DNA of 64,000 bases. Source: Marchantia polymorpha subsp. ruderalis. Its lineage: Eukaryota > Streptophyta > Marchantiopsida > Marchantiales > Marchantiaceae. A program made the position numbers and the translations under genes. Location of the stretch: the NCBI GenBank assembly GCA_037833965.1, contig AP031353.1, positions 19,408,501 to 19,472,500 of the forward strand. The letters run 5' to 3'. This document shows positions 27,237-38,519 of the stretch, in pieces. The first letter of the stretch is position 1. Each line of letters opens with the position of its first letter. The notes under the pieces were generated by a model that searched no databases, had not been told where the DNA came from, and saw nothing but the letters and a program-made list of their open reading frames with translations.

Positions 27237-27261
27237 GGGGGGGGGGGGGGGGGGGGGGGGG
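27237..27261. repeat. Run of 25 consecutive G
   Basis: An uninterrupted G25 homopolymer lies 58 bp from the 5' end of the tRNA-Ala gene. On the tRNA coding strand it is a C-run upstream of the promoter-like AT stretch. Homopolymer length may be affected by sequencing or assembly. Confidence 0.9.
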
Positions 27262-30200
27262 TTGGCGTTGGAGGCCCCGGACTTGTGCGGTGTTTGTTTG
27301 AATTTCAAACGCGTTGTTATTTGTCAAATATTTGTGTTTCTTATTAACTTATCAACTTCTTCTGTTATCTTAATATTATTATGTACATCGTACATGACCT
27401 GAATCTTATTTCAAGGGAAAGTATATGTTTCAAATACCTAATATATGTAAGAATAAGGGTATTCTTATAGTAAATTTATGAGAACATGATTGAAATATAA
27501 CTTTGTGACTTATATTGGAAAAATGAAGAATGAATTGTCTAGAAATATGCACAATTTTAGCTCATACATTTCACGAATGTTTTTTGGAAGTTTTTTACGA
27601 AATATTTCACTTATTAAAATTAAAAAATTGGATTTTCAAACGAAATAAAAATAACCTGAAAGTTAGGAATAAAAAAATACATTCAATATCTAATAACACT
27701 ATATACCAATGTAATTAATCTTAAGCCTACTAAGACTGAAATCAATAATTTAGTCTAATTTTTTTAACATTTTTAAGATGTAGTCAAATTTTCTTTATTT
27801 TGAAATTAGAAGTTAAGTAGCAAGATAAATAAAAAAATTAAAACAATACGTCATATTTATGTCCATAAAACATGTGTAGTAATTTATGCAGATTATATTT
27901 TCAGAAAGAAGATGATTTTTTTCTTTTTTATATATTTTGTAGTCAATACTATGTTATGAAATATAGAATTTTTCTAACCTCAACACTACATAAAATTATC
28001 AATCGTAAAATCAATAATCTAAATAAAAAAATGTAACCAAATGATCTGAAAGTCATACATGGATTATTCTTAAATGAATACTTTATGCAATACATGTATT
28101 TTTTTATGAATTTAAAACATACAAATAGAAATTTTCTATATTTATGTTTTCTAATATCAAAATACTAAATCTTTTCAAATGATGAAGCATGATTCTACAT
28201 GTTCATATTCATCATCATGCAAGCTAATATTATCCGCAATAAAGGATATGAGACAATTTGTTCACAAGTGTAAAGATTGAGATGTCAGACCTTATAATCT
28301 TGAATGACTTTATATATTCAATGATGGAACAAATTTAAAAAAAATCACAAAAATTTAGGATACACACACGAAAAAAGTAACGTGATAACATCCAAGGAAA
28401 CACGAATCTATACCATCAACGTTCAAAAAGATGAACTAGATGTTGACATACTTAATAGTCATACCCAAAACCTATAGCTAGAGCTATATAATAGCCTTGT
28501 GCAAACTATCAAATTTATGAGGCTGCACACTTGTTTGTCACAAAGAAATTATACCTTTCACTTTTCAATGACATCCCATGTAGATATTATTCTCTAAAAA
28601 TCCATAGAAATATGATATAGCTATATACATCTTATACATAATAATACTAGATATTGCAACAAGTTAACATAGTTATCATATTTTGCTATGGATGAAAAAT
28701 TTTGTCTTAATTCATGCGTTTCCTTTGTGTAAAATCTCTAGTCAACAATTTGACTTTAAAGATTTTTTTTTTTCTGTTGGATCATATTCCACCATATATA
28801 TCCACTTGCAATGAATCAAAATTTAATATTTTGGAAATTACACCAACTCCCATATCTAATTATTTACCCGCAATCTATAGTAAGATTTCACTCAAACTTA
28901 TTAGTAGAGGCTTGAGTTTATTTAGGAAGAATTATTACTTTTTCCAAGCAATGTCATCACATCTTCTATATGAATACCTAAAATTCCGGAAGCTGTCACG
29001 TAGCAAAAATCTGATAATGCATAGCATGCCTGATCATTGCTTCTTTGACTTCGATTGCTATAGTCTATCCAATCAATACAATAAGCATTGGAAATTCACT
29101 CTCCAACTCCTCTTTTTACTAGTTCAATATGCGTTTTCTTAAATTATCAAAAAATAATTATATAATTTTTTTATACTCTCGTGAGAATCTAATGTAAATC
29201 GTCACATGACTTCTCTATTGTTCAGCTCAATATGCCCTTCCTTACATTAATAATAATTTTTTATATGATTCTTTATACTCCCGTGAGAATGAAATGTCAA
29301 TCGTCACATGCTTTCTCTATTGTCCAGGGCAATGTCGTAATGATAGAACCAAAGACTTATCTGAAATCCAGAGTGGGAGATTCACGGAAATAGCGGGTTA
29401 CCTCACCATACTCTCAGACAATCTTTCACTCCCCATCAGATCTCATAGTGAGCTGGAAAGAAGAGCACTGCTTGCATGAAAAGCTGATTTTCATGTTCAA
29501 ACACAGTTTTCAGAGGTTCCGTGAAGACGTCGATAGCATCATAATCAGTCTTCGCGCAATACTACGAATTTATGCAAAAGCTTAAGGGAAAGCAATCCTA
29601 GTTTTTAAATTTGTAAAAGGCTTAAAATTCAGACGCAGTTCAGTGTACATACAGAGAGCAAGATCACCACGGGCCGTATCTAGGTCGTCAATTAAAAAAG
29701 ACATTGTACCCTCAATCTTTGAACAGGAGTCTCATATCTCGATCGTATCATCTGATGCTCTAGAAAACCTCCGCACTCGAGACTTGCGTTATCCGGTCCT
29801 CATATTACCGCAAGTAGTAGAAGAATCTGTTCATTTGACTGCGCCTCACGGAGAAGGTCATCCGAGTCCATGTGTCTGAAAGGATCGTCTGTGGAGAGGG
29901 TGCAGCGAGCAAACAGAGGGGATTTATGGCACGCGGAGATAAATGAAAGTGGATAGGATTAAATCTTGAATTCAAGATCGACGGCCCAACTTCCTCGGGA
30001 TCGACTGCGCCAAGTGGCGAGGTTCTTTTGGAGTCGGGGGCCACACTCTGCAGAATGGCATGGTGACAAAAATAACGGAGCGGGAAACAGGATTGCCACA
30101 TGGCGCGGCCTTAAGGGCGGGGCTGTGGAGAACAAAGCAGAGGCCGACACATGGCAGCGCCAAGTGGCCTCGGGCTCTGTGGCCTCCCGCCGCCTTCTCT

Positions 30201-30835
30201 CTCTTCTATACGATCGTCCCGTTCGGACTCTCCCTCCCAAACAAAACCATGGAAACTAGAATTCCATGGAGAGCAGCGCTTCCTCAGACAGCAGCAGCAG
30301 TTTTTACTCTGAACTCGAGCGCGCTCGAACTCAAACCCGAACTTTGAACCACTGGGATTATATTCCTGCCTTGAGGCCGCAGCAGCCCACGGGGAATTGG
30401 CAGGCAGCAGTCGCCATTTGTCGGAACAGCTGCGAAGAGCAAGAGATGGGAAGAGCAGAATCAAGGCAAAGCTGGGCTGAGCTGGGATATCTTCTGTTCA
30501 CGAGTTTGGTAGACAGGAAGTGAAAGAAGACAACAACAACAACAACTGCAGAAACGTCGATAGAAATGTGGGCACGAGTTACAACTAGCTGCTGTCAGAA
30601 CGAGGCGAGAGGTCGATCGAATGAGGGACAATCGATTCAGCTGGGTCCGAGGCCTCGTGACGATGCATTTTCTACAGGGAACATTTTGAGAGTCGGGCAG
30701 GTGAGCTTGCGAGGTTCTGTAGGTTGCATCCCACGGACGCGGATTTGACGAGGGCCCTTGGCGATTGTTGAGTATATACAGGCAGTGAATAAAAAATGTA
30801 TAACTTTTAGAGTATTGCAAGAATCTTTAGGAGCG
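27262..30835. other. AT-rich DNA, then GC-rich flank of the second DUF4228-like gene
   Basis: 27.3-29.3 kb is very AT-rich, with poly-A/T runs and no plausible gene. The 142-codon frame at 28714-29142 lies entirely in this low-complexity DNA and carries no motif. From about 29.9 kb the sequence turns GC-rich, and 30.2-30.8 kb contains CAG and CAACAA runs. It probably acts as upstream leader and promoter for the DUF4228-like sequence at 30.8 kb. The short frame at 30266-30523, starting MESSASSDSSSSF, may be an upstream open frame or chance. Confidence 0.4.
29121..29324. repeat. Degenerate tandem duplication, period about 103 bp
   Basis: Two adjacent copies begin AGTTCAATATG and AGCTCAATATG and share TATACTC(T/C)CGTGAGAAT and AATCGTCACATG. 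Divergence of roughly a fifth of positions suggests an old duplication. Confidence 0.7.
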
Positions 30836-31165
30836 ATGCGAACCTCCACGGTTCGACGCTGCATTACGGTCAGCACTTCGGGGATATTGCCGCAGACAGA
30901 TGGAAAGGTGCTGGAGTTTCTGGATCGGGTGCTGGCAGTTCGAGCAGTGCAGGACTACTCGGGGCACTCGGTCGTGCGGTACAAGTCTCAGTGAGTAACT
31001 CGAACATCGTCGTCGTCATCTTCTTCAGCTGCGGCTGCCGCCGCAGGTTCCAGTAGTGATTGTAGCACTAGTTCCAGGAACAGCGGAAAGATTCAACATA
31101 TTCAGTCTTGGATGCTGAAAGCGTGCTCTCTTCTACTCCCGGACGGCGAATATAAATGGTGTTGA
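30836..31165 (+). pseudogene. Second DUF4228 (PADRE)-like sequence, incomplete or broken
   Basis: From the ATG at 30836, 52 codons resemble the first half of the DUF4228 core. The segment PQTDGKVLEFLDRVLAVRAV lines up with TQTDGQMLEFVQPVFAFQV of the gene at 9867, and VVRYKS with VHYMSV. The frame then meets TGA at 30992-30994. Beyond it the same frame stays open for about 56 more codons: Ser and Ala runs, then SWMLKACSLLLPDGEYKWC, which may be a divergent form of the second DUF4228 motif, ending at 31165. The TGA overlaps GTGAGT at 30991-30996, a good 5' splice-site sequence. So this is either a pseudogene with one stop or a gene whose first exon ends at 30990, with the next exon not recognised. 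The start lacks the usual MGN, so N-myristoylation is not expected. The upstream in-frame ATG at 30758 is less likely. It is the same orientation as the intact copy 20 kb away, so it may be an old duplicate. Confidence 0.5.
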
Positions 31166-33176
31166 CTGGATCTCATTCATAACATGCACGTAATGCTAAT
31201 CAGATTATTGTGTCGTTGGTGTAATTAATTGAGATGAAAGTGCTTCTGGAGGTTCGTGTTCGATAATCAGCATCTAATACAATAACAATCTTCTGACTCA
31301 CAAATTGTTAGACGAAACAACTTCAGAATTCTCTTTGAGATTGACTGGTCTGAGGATGCTTGAGATCCTTCAAAGGATTATAGAATCTGAAGGTTGACAC
31401 AGATTGGACAGGTAGGTATTCTTCTCAGTTGAATTGTTTCCACTTCAGAATACCATAATCACTGTGCAGAAAGATGAAGTTTTCATCACTCAGTACCCTC
31501 CGTCTTTGATATCCTTTGACCACCTAATTGTACACAGACAATCTCCCCAAATATGACATTAACATACTTAGAACGTAATACTGCATCAATTTAGTGTCCG
31601 TCACGAATCCTCCATAGAACAAGATTTTTCCCGTATTTCGAAGTGATATTTGCATCAGATAATTGAGCTAGCAATTCGCGGATTGAAATGCGTTGTACTT
31701 GAACATTTCACCAGTCACTCTCTGCTTCTTCCTGACTGTTCAGGTTTAGATCAACGAATATGTGCTCGAACTTCAAATGCATCGCTGGCAGCTCTCCGTA
31801 GCATGTCGGACTGAATGTACACTATCCTCAGTCGAAACCATCTGCGACGTTTACTTGCCTTACAAAGAATACTGCATTGAATATTGCAAATTTAGATTCC
31901 ATCTAGAAGAAACTTAGAAGTACTTCAGAAATTGTCCACTGTAGACACAAGCATGGCTCATTAGAGCTGAAGGTGGTTCTATTTAATACGTAAGATTATC
32001 AAAATGTGAAGATTGCGGAACTAGAGCTTTTACGGCGGCCAAGATGCCCAAGTCAATTATCAGATCCTTCCTATTTATAGAAGAACATTAGCCTGTTCAT
32101 GCACGGAAGGTCCTTCCATCTGATTCTTCGTTAAGTCTTGAATGGACCGGTTAAATTCTTTTCACCGATCCTGGTATTACCTTCCGCATGCGGTCGTAGG
32201 AATCTCCAAACTTTCCGGACGTCGACTAAAAGATACTAAGAGATACTACTGCAATTTGGAATTGAGATCATCCTAGATTCTCTGAAACTTCCAGACCTGC
32301 CTTTTTGTTACTTTCAGAAAATTTTACAACTCACTAAATCTACCTTTCAAAACCGTTCCGTTAAGAAAAATCGATCTTCGTACGAGTGCGGCGAGCTCCT
32401 TTGGCGTCCAAAATAATAAACCTTATCCACTTTCCTCAGCAGAAAGCACAGCTGGAGAAAAGTATACGACATCTGATGTCTATGTTCGAAACTGTAAGTC
32501 CACAAGTGGCATGTCGAAGAAATGGAAAGCCATCTGAGTCTCGGGGTAGTCTCCTTGTACCCGGCAATTGTCCTGATCATCTATCTATTTTTCTCCTGAT
32601 ATGATATTACTAGACGGATTAACTATCCACACGGTTCAAATATGAATTAACTCTTGACCTCAAGTCTTGTTCATGGTCAAAGAGTCCAACGAACATCTAT
32701 GGTACCTTTATCCGTTCCGCTGATCGAAGCGGTCATTGATTGACAGAGATTTCACCTTTTAATCCGTGGACGATCAGTACACCGTACACAATTCGTGCTA
32801 TTCTAGAAACTTCCAGAGTGATGAGAAGCGAGTTCTCAGCCCAGTTATATTGCTCAGCTCGAAACTTGATCCCGCAGTGTGATAGTCTGCGTTTTGTCTT
32901 CATCTTTAGCATGCCTCATCGCTAATCCGTTCTCCCACAAAATTAGCTTCACCATGTGTCACCCTCACCACTCACACGTCTTTCTTTTACACGCTTGTGT
33001 CAGGCTGACTTCTGGGGAAAATTGTGAGAAACTCCTGACATGGTTGTTTAGATGGTATTCTAAGAGCTGACGAAGAATCGCCATGATCTACAGACACAGC
33101 GCCATTTGATCGGGGAAAATCCTTGGGTTCTGAAGGCGTGAAGTTCCAAGCTCTCAGATGCTCCGGAAGCTCATAC
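31166..33176. other. No recognisable gene
   Basis: Only short frames without motifs lie between the DUF4228-like sequence and the receptor kinase. If the DUF4228-like copy is a spliced gene, its later exon or exons could lie here; I could not identify one. Confidence 0.45.
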
Positions 33177-33189
33177 ATTATAAAAAATA
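33177..33189 (+). promoter_or_regulatory. Possible TATA box of the receptor kinase gene
   Basis: TTATAAAAAATA lies about 57-68 bp before the chosen ATG at 33245, compatible with a short 5' leader. If it is the TATA box, the upstream in-frame ATG at 33158 is not transcribed, which supports the later start. Confidence 0.3.
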
Positions 33190-33244
33190 TAGTGCATGTA
33201 GTGATTACAGGCTCTCGAAACAGTCTCATATTGCCATTCAATAT

Positions 33245-35907
33245 ATGCTGTTTCCGATGGAGAAATTGGTGAGAGGAGTACAGAATGTGATTCGGAAGCG
33301 CTGGCCACTTGTTGTGCATCTGTTGTTCTTCATTACTATATTGGAAACAGTTGTGGCACAGTTATCGAACACGTCCAGTGCAGGAACAGATTTTGAGGCG
33401 CTTCTGAATATCAGACAGTCATTCGCAAGCACTTCTCTTTCTACAAATTGGACCGGATCGAGCTTTTGCAGTAATTGGATAGGAGTGACGTGCAACAACG
33501 AAAGCCGGGTGGTCAAGCTAGATCTGAGTTCGAAGTCACTCGCTGGTACCATTTCTCTGGCTCTTGGAAATCTTACTAGTCTAGAGACCCTTGATCTTCA
33601 TGACAACCTACTCTTAGGATCAATACCAAACGTCTTCTACAATCTTTCCTTTCTCAAAGTCCTAGACCTTGGTCAAAACCTGCTTGACGGACCTATTCCG
33701 GATTCAGTGTGCTCATCCTCATCATCGAGTCTGCTAAAACTATCTCTGGCAAACAACAAGCTTACAGGAACGATACCCACTCATTTAAATCTTTGTACAA
33801 ACCTGCAAGGTATTTATTTGGGTGGAAACAACTTCACTGGATCTATACCTAATTCGTTCAGAAACCTTTCCAATCTTTTAACTCTTGACATTTCCTTCAA
33901 CAGACTGACGGGGACCGTCCCGACCCTTCCAGATAGGTTAGAGACTTTGACACTGAAAAATAACATTCTGACAGGTGATCTCACCAATCTGTGTGGAAAC
34001 ATCCCGAGTTCCTTGCAATTACTGAGCTTATCGACAAATTGGCTCGGAGGTGAAATTCCAAGAGAACTAAGCACCCTTGCAAAACTGAGCAAGTTGGAGC
34101 TCAATGGGAACAGGTTTTATGGATCCATTCCCGACACATGGAAACCGGACACACTACCTAGTCTCGATACTCTAGATTTCAGCGAGAATAATCTCTCTGG
34201 TGTTATCCCACCCAGCATTCAGAACCTTACAACTCTGACGGTACTCAAACTGGACCGTAATCACTTCTCAGGGAGTATTCCCGGGTCAATAGCGAACATG
34301 CGTCTTCTGCACACCATCAACCTTGCACAAAATAACCTCACTGGAGACATTCCGCCTCAACTTGTTAACCTCTTGCACGTCAGTTGTCTCAATCTCAGTT
34401 GGAATCAGTTGACTGGTGTTGTCCCAGACGGATTCTTCAGACTAGAGCAGTGGATAGGTGCAACTCTCAGATTTGATAACAACTCAGGCCTTGAGAGGAA
34501 TGTTACATTTGGACCGCCAGTGATTGCTCATGAGGGTTCACAACCAGCGGATGGAAGGTCCTGGACGCTTAAGATGATTCTCACTGTCGATGGATTTCTG
34601 GCTTTGATTGACGCTTACGCTCTGTTACTGTACTTGAGAATACGGAAGCCGAAGAAGGAGAAGAATGAACCTGTACCTATGTGCGAGCCCAGCAGCGAAT
34701 TCTCGGTTTCTGTGGAAGTGTTGAGGAAAGCTACCAACAATTTTCACGAGGACAACATCGTGGGACATGGTGCCAGAAGTATCGTCTACAAAGGAATGGT
34801 GGGAGTTGGTCAGATAGCTGTGAAGGTCCTGAGGAAGGAGAACGCAGAGAGGAGCAGAGAGTTGCTGCTCCGAGAGCTCCACACTATGGGAAGCGTTAGA
34901 CATCGCAACGTATTGAGGATTCTAGCAGTGTGCCCCGAAATGGACAGTCTTGTGCTGGAGTTCATGCCGTTCTCCAGTCTCGAGTTCTACCTGTACAAGA
35001 TGGTCGGCAGAGTCTGCCTCAGCTGGGATACCCGATTCAAAATTCTAGTGGGTATTGCACAGGGCTTGGTTTATCTGCACAGGGAGCACCAAGAAACCAT
35101 TATTCATTGCGACTTGAAGCCCAGCAACATTTTGTTGGACGCCGATTTTGAGCCAAAGGTGGCGGACTTCGGCATCGCCAAGTATGTGCACGCTGGCACT
35201 AGCGGAGATGCCTCCATGTGCGGACTCTGTGGAACCACCGGCTATATCCCTCCGGGTAACTAATGAGATGGCTCCTGGAAAATTCCCGTCTGAAAGTCTA
35301 CATGTGAACATGCCTTTCCTGATCACATTAGAGAGTCTACACTCTTAGGCAACATATAGCTCGCTCTAAGCCCCGATTCCCAAATGTTGCTGCGTCGTGA
35401 ATGTGGTGAGCAGCCATGTCCCCCGTTCTATCGAATGGAGGTTATCTGACTCACGTCCATGTGGATGCAGAGTACGCATGGGCAAGTCTGGCGTCAACCA
35501 AAGGAGATGTTTTCAGTTTCGGCATTGTGCTTCTCGAGACTTTGACAGCAAGGAAGCCTTATGGAAATTGGGATGTCGAGGAAGGGCAACCTGGAAGCTT
35601 GGTGGAACTCGTTAAATCTGCCTATCCTGATAAAATCATGAGCATCTTGGACGCCAACATGGTCGCACTGGAACTCGTTGGCGGATTGTATCGACAAGAG
35701 GTAACGCTGGTAATGAAAATTGGTCTTCTGTGTACGCAGGACGATCCAAGGAACAGACCAGATATGATAGACGTTCTGAATATGCTGACAGAGATCAAGA
35801 TACAGAGGTATACGGAAGCTGAAAACGATAAGCTGCCTGATGTTCATGAGCTCGCGAATTCTCCAACTGTTTGGGATTTCGAGGAAAATCAAACATCACC
35901 CATGTAA
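33245..35907 (+). CDS. LRR receptor-like kinase, non-RD, subfamily XII-like (two exons, 815 residues)
   Basis: This is a plasma-membrane receptor kinase, coded by exons 33245-35255 and 35471-35907. Joining at GT/AG restores GYIPPEY across the junction. Residues 1-40 are a signal peptide (hydrophobic LVVHLLFFITILETVV). An LRRNT cap carries the Cys pair CSNWIGVTC, followed by about 13 plant-type repeats (LxxLxLxxNxLxGxIP). The transmembrane segment is at about 439-462, followed by basic RIRKPKKEK. The kinase (about 485-780) has a P-loop GHGARS, Lys in IAVKVL, catalytic HCDLKPSN, DFGIAK, and RP in subdomain XI. The Cys before Asp makes it a non-RD kinase, as in FLS2, EFR and Xa21, many of which sense microbial patterns. 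The single kinase-domain intron also fits that group. Odd points: Ser replaces the third P-loop glycine, and two Asp lie in the membrane segment. The ATG at 33245 gives a proper signal peptide; 33257 is an alternative. Ligand unknown. Confidence 0.93.
35256..35470 (+). other. Intron of the receptor kinase gene
   Basis: This 215-nt intron has GT at 35256-35257 and AG at 35469-35470 (GGATGCAG). It splits the Glu codon of the kinase APE-type motif (PPE) after its first base. Stops occur in the exon 1 frame soon after the donor (TAA at 35261), so splicing is needed for an intact kinase. Confidence 0.9.
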
Positions 35908-36749
35908 GACTTGTCCTCTATTTTATACAGGGATCGATTCCTCTGCCTCTTTGTTTTCATTAATTCATAAAGATTTCATGCTGAGACTGGTTAGTTCTCG
36001 TTCATTCCTTCGCTCCGCAGCAGCAATTCGGTTTCAGTATTCATCACAAGACTTACTGGGCTCTAGTCTAGCTGCCGATTCTTTACAATGACTGTGCCCG
36101 TAAACTTTCTTTCCCGACAGTCTGCGGATGACGGAGGAGACAAGGCTGGAAGATTGGATAGCGAGGAGACAGAGCTGGAGGAATTGAAAGCAAGAAGTAC
36201 CCGTTGATCATGGTATTGGGCTTCACCTTACTTTCTGATTCACACTGTTAGCAAGATGATTTTCCTTTTACAAGATCGCGACAGCGAATTAATAACACGT
36301 CAGCAGGACCTGTTGATAACGGTCAGTTTCTTCTTCACCGAAGACCACCGAAGGTCAGGTTGCGTGCCTAGTTTCCGCACCGAACGAAAGTCTTGACGTG
36401 CGTGACTTCTCGGCTCACTGTTGTAGCATATTTGACTTCAGCTCTACATGTACCCGTAATAAGAACAGCATAATTTGGCTTCCCTCATCTCTTACTATGA
36501 GTATGTAATTGGGTTCAGATTCTTTATAGATACAGAAATGTTGATGAGTCTCTCGATCTCTTTAAACATTTTTTTTGTGTCAATTGTTTTTTTAGAGCAA
36601 AAAGTAGTTGTTTTGAGCATGACCTTTGAAACTGGCATCATGTGTAATCTGTTTTCTTGCCTGCATGTGAGTTGCGGCAAACAGCTTTAAGTAGTTGATT
36701 GAGGTGTATTATTTTTAATATATAAAGGTGTCAAAACTCCAATGCGTTG
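35908..36749. other. 3' flank of the receptor kinase gene
   Basis: About 0.8 kb lies between the kinase stop codon and the left LTR. The sequence is T-rich in its second half. No gene or clear poly-A signal was assigned. Confidence 0.5.
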
Positions 36750-36989
36750 TGTGTGAAGGTTTTATTTCTGCAAACCATCTTTGTGTAATTCGATTCTTGT
36801 ACAGTTTGTCTTGATTGTACAAACGTAACGGTAACACCCTTGTTTTGTTTCGCTTTTATTGATCTTGTGTGACATCTTGAGTAAGAAGATTGAAAAGTGA
36901 GAGTGATCTTTTGTGCAGCCTTGAGATAGTGTGAGTAAGAAGATCAAGACAATGAGTGTGATCTTTTGTGAGTACTTTGTGTTATTACA
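36750..36989 (+). repeat. Left LTR of the copia element
   Basis: It shares TTGTTTTGTTT, TTTTATTGATCTT, GAGTAAGAAGAT and GTGTTATTACA with the right LTR. It ends in CA at 36989 and is followed after one base by the primer-binding site. Inside, a 54-bp unit beginning GAGTAAGAAG is tandemly repeated (36879 and 36933). The start is approximate. Confidence 0.75.
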
Positions 36990-36990
36990 C

Positions 36991-37002
36991 TGGTATGAGT
37001 GC
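36991..37002 (+). other. Primer-binding site (initiator tRNA-Met type)
   Basis: TGGTATGAGTGC is close to the usual plant copia sequence TGGTATCAGAGC, which is complementary to the 3' end of initiator tRNA-Met. It sits one base after the left LTR, as expected. Confidence 0.75.
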
Positions 37003-37090
37003 AAAGTTGAGGTTACAAGAAGGTATTGTTGTTGAAACGTGACAGTCCATCTTAAATTTAAGTGAAGGAGGAAGTGTTGTACGATCAACA

Positions 37091-37911
37091 TGGAGTATGA
37101 TGAAACAAACATATGATGTTTCGATGGCAAAAATTTTGATTATTGGAAGCTACACATGATTTATTTGTTGTATGTAAGAGAGTTAGAGGATGAGATGTTT
37201 GATTACAAATCCAACATCATGGAGAATAAGATGTGAAAGAAACTAGATGTTCGTGCACTTGGCCTCATTTCTAGTACCATCTCAATGGATATGGTTTCAC
37301 ATGATGCCAATGAGACTACAACTTTTGGATTTATCAAAAGACTTTCTCATTTGCTTGAAAAGCCTTCAAGTTCCAACAAGATTCATCTTCTACCACGCCT
37401 ATTTCTATTACAAATGGCAGAAGACTTGTATGTGATAGAGCATGTAGCAGACTTTAATCATATCCTGAATCAACGGTAGTCGATTGCATATCCCTTGGAT
37501 GATGAATTGCTTGCACATCGCTTGTTAATTTCTATGTGTGACAAAGCATGTAGCCGACTTTAACCATATCGTGAATCAACTGAAGGCGATTGCATATTCC
37601 TTGGATGATGAATTGCTCGCACATTGCTTGTTGATCTCTATGTGAGAGATTTGGTCAACTACCGTAGAGATGATTTTTTTTGTCAAGAGAAGTTAATTCT
37701 TGACTATGTTCGTGACCGCATCATTAGCGAATATATTCAAAAAAATGAGCAAGGTGAAAATATCGGCCCCTAAATGTTCAAATGTATTGAGGGATTTCAA
37801 GGGAAGAGAATCAAAGTAGATCCAAATCAAAAGTACGGAGTAAGTCTTGAACTAAAGATGACATGGAGTGCTAGAATTGTGGCAGAAAGTGTCATTTGAA
37901 GTGTGACTGTA
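37091..37911 (+). pseudogene. Copia gag remnant
   Basis: This is a decayed capsid gene of the retroelement. The start (MEYDET) is soon followed by a stop and then FDGKNFDYWKLHM, the typical copia gag N-terminal segment. The 3' end holds a CCHC zinc-knuckle remnant (37869-37910) in which Cys-Cys-His-Cys spacing survives but a stop lies inside and a Gly is replaced by Cys. Several stops and frame changes separate them. A 106-bp segment is duplicated inside (37427-37638). Confidence 0.8.
37427..37638 (+). repeat. Tandem duplication within gag, period 106 bp
   Basis: Two copies share CATGTAGC(A/C)GACTTTAA, TGAATCAAC and CTTGGATGATGAATTGCT. They differ at about a tenth of positions, so the duplication occurred after or well into the element's life. 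Confidence 0.8.
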
Positions 37912-38192
37912 AGGAACTTACAAAGGCGAAGAAGAAAGGAAACGAGTCAAACTTGGTGGATGCAACAACCAATGAAGACTCAAATGATGCTCTAGTTTTA
38001 TGTGTAGACAACAACACAATCAAATCTTGGATTTTAGATACATGTGCTTCTTTTCATTTTATTTCTTGCAAAAAAATCAAGAAAATTTTTGCAACTAAAG
38101 AAGATGAAAAAGTATTTTTAGTGGATTGTAATATTTTTGAGATTACGATCAAGTATAATGTTCGTATTGAGTTGAACAACGCTCACATATGA
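37896..38192 (+). pseudogene. Copia protease remnant
   Basis: Around 38026-38064 the frame reads SWILDTCASFHF, matching the retroviral-type aspartic protease site of copia elements (usually D-S/T-G-A). The active-site Gly is replaced by Cys, so activity is not expected. The frame ends at a stop before the integrase part. Confidence 0.8.
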
Positions 38193-38519
38193 ACATTGCA
38201 TGATGTTTGTTACATTTTTGGATTTAAAAAAAAATTAAACAATGTGGATCAATTGGATGATGTGGAATATAGGAGCATCTTTGGAGAAGATTTTTAAAGA
38301 ATAGTATAAGGAGTTATAGTTGTAGCACGAAGCACCGAGACTTGTACACTTTATCCAACAGACAAGAGTGTAGACTTGATAGCAGAGGAGGAGTAGGAAG
38401 TTCAAGGTAATATGCCACGTTTATCTACGATTCCACTTGCAAGGTATGGAAATACTTTCTCAAAGACAAATTCAAAGTGTTTGAGGTTTTCAAGAAGTGA
38501 AATTCAAAAATAAAACCGA

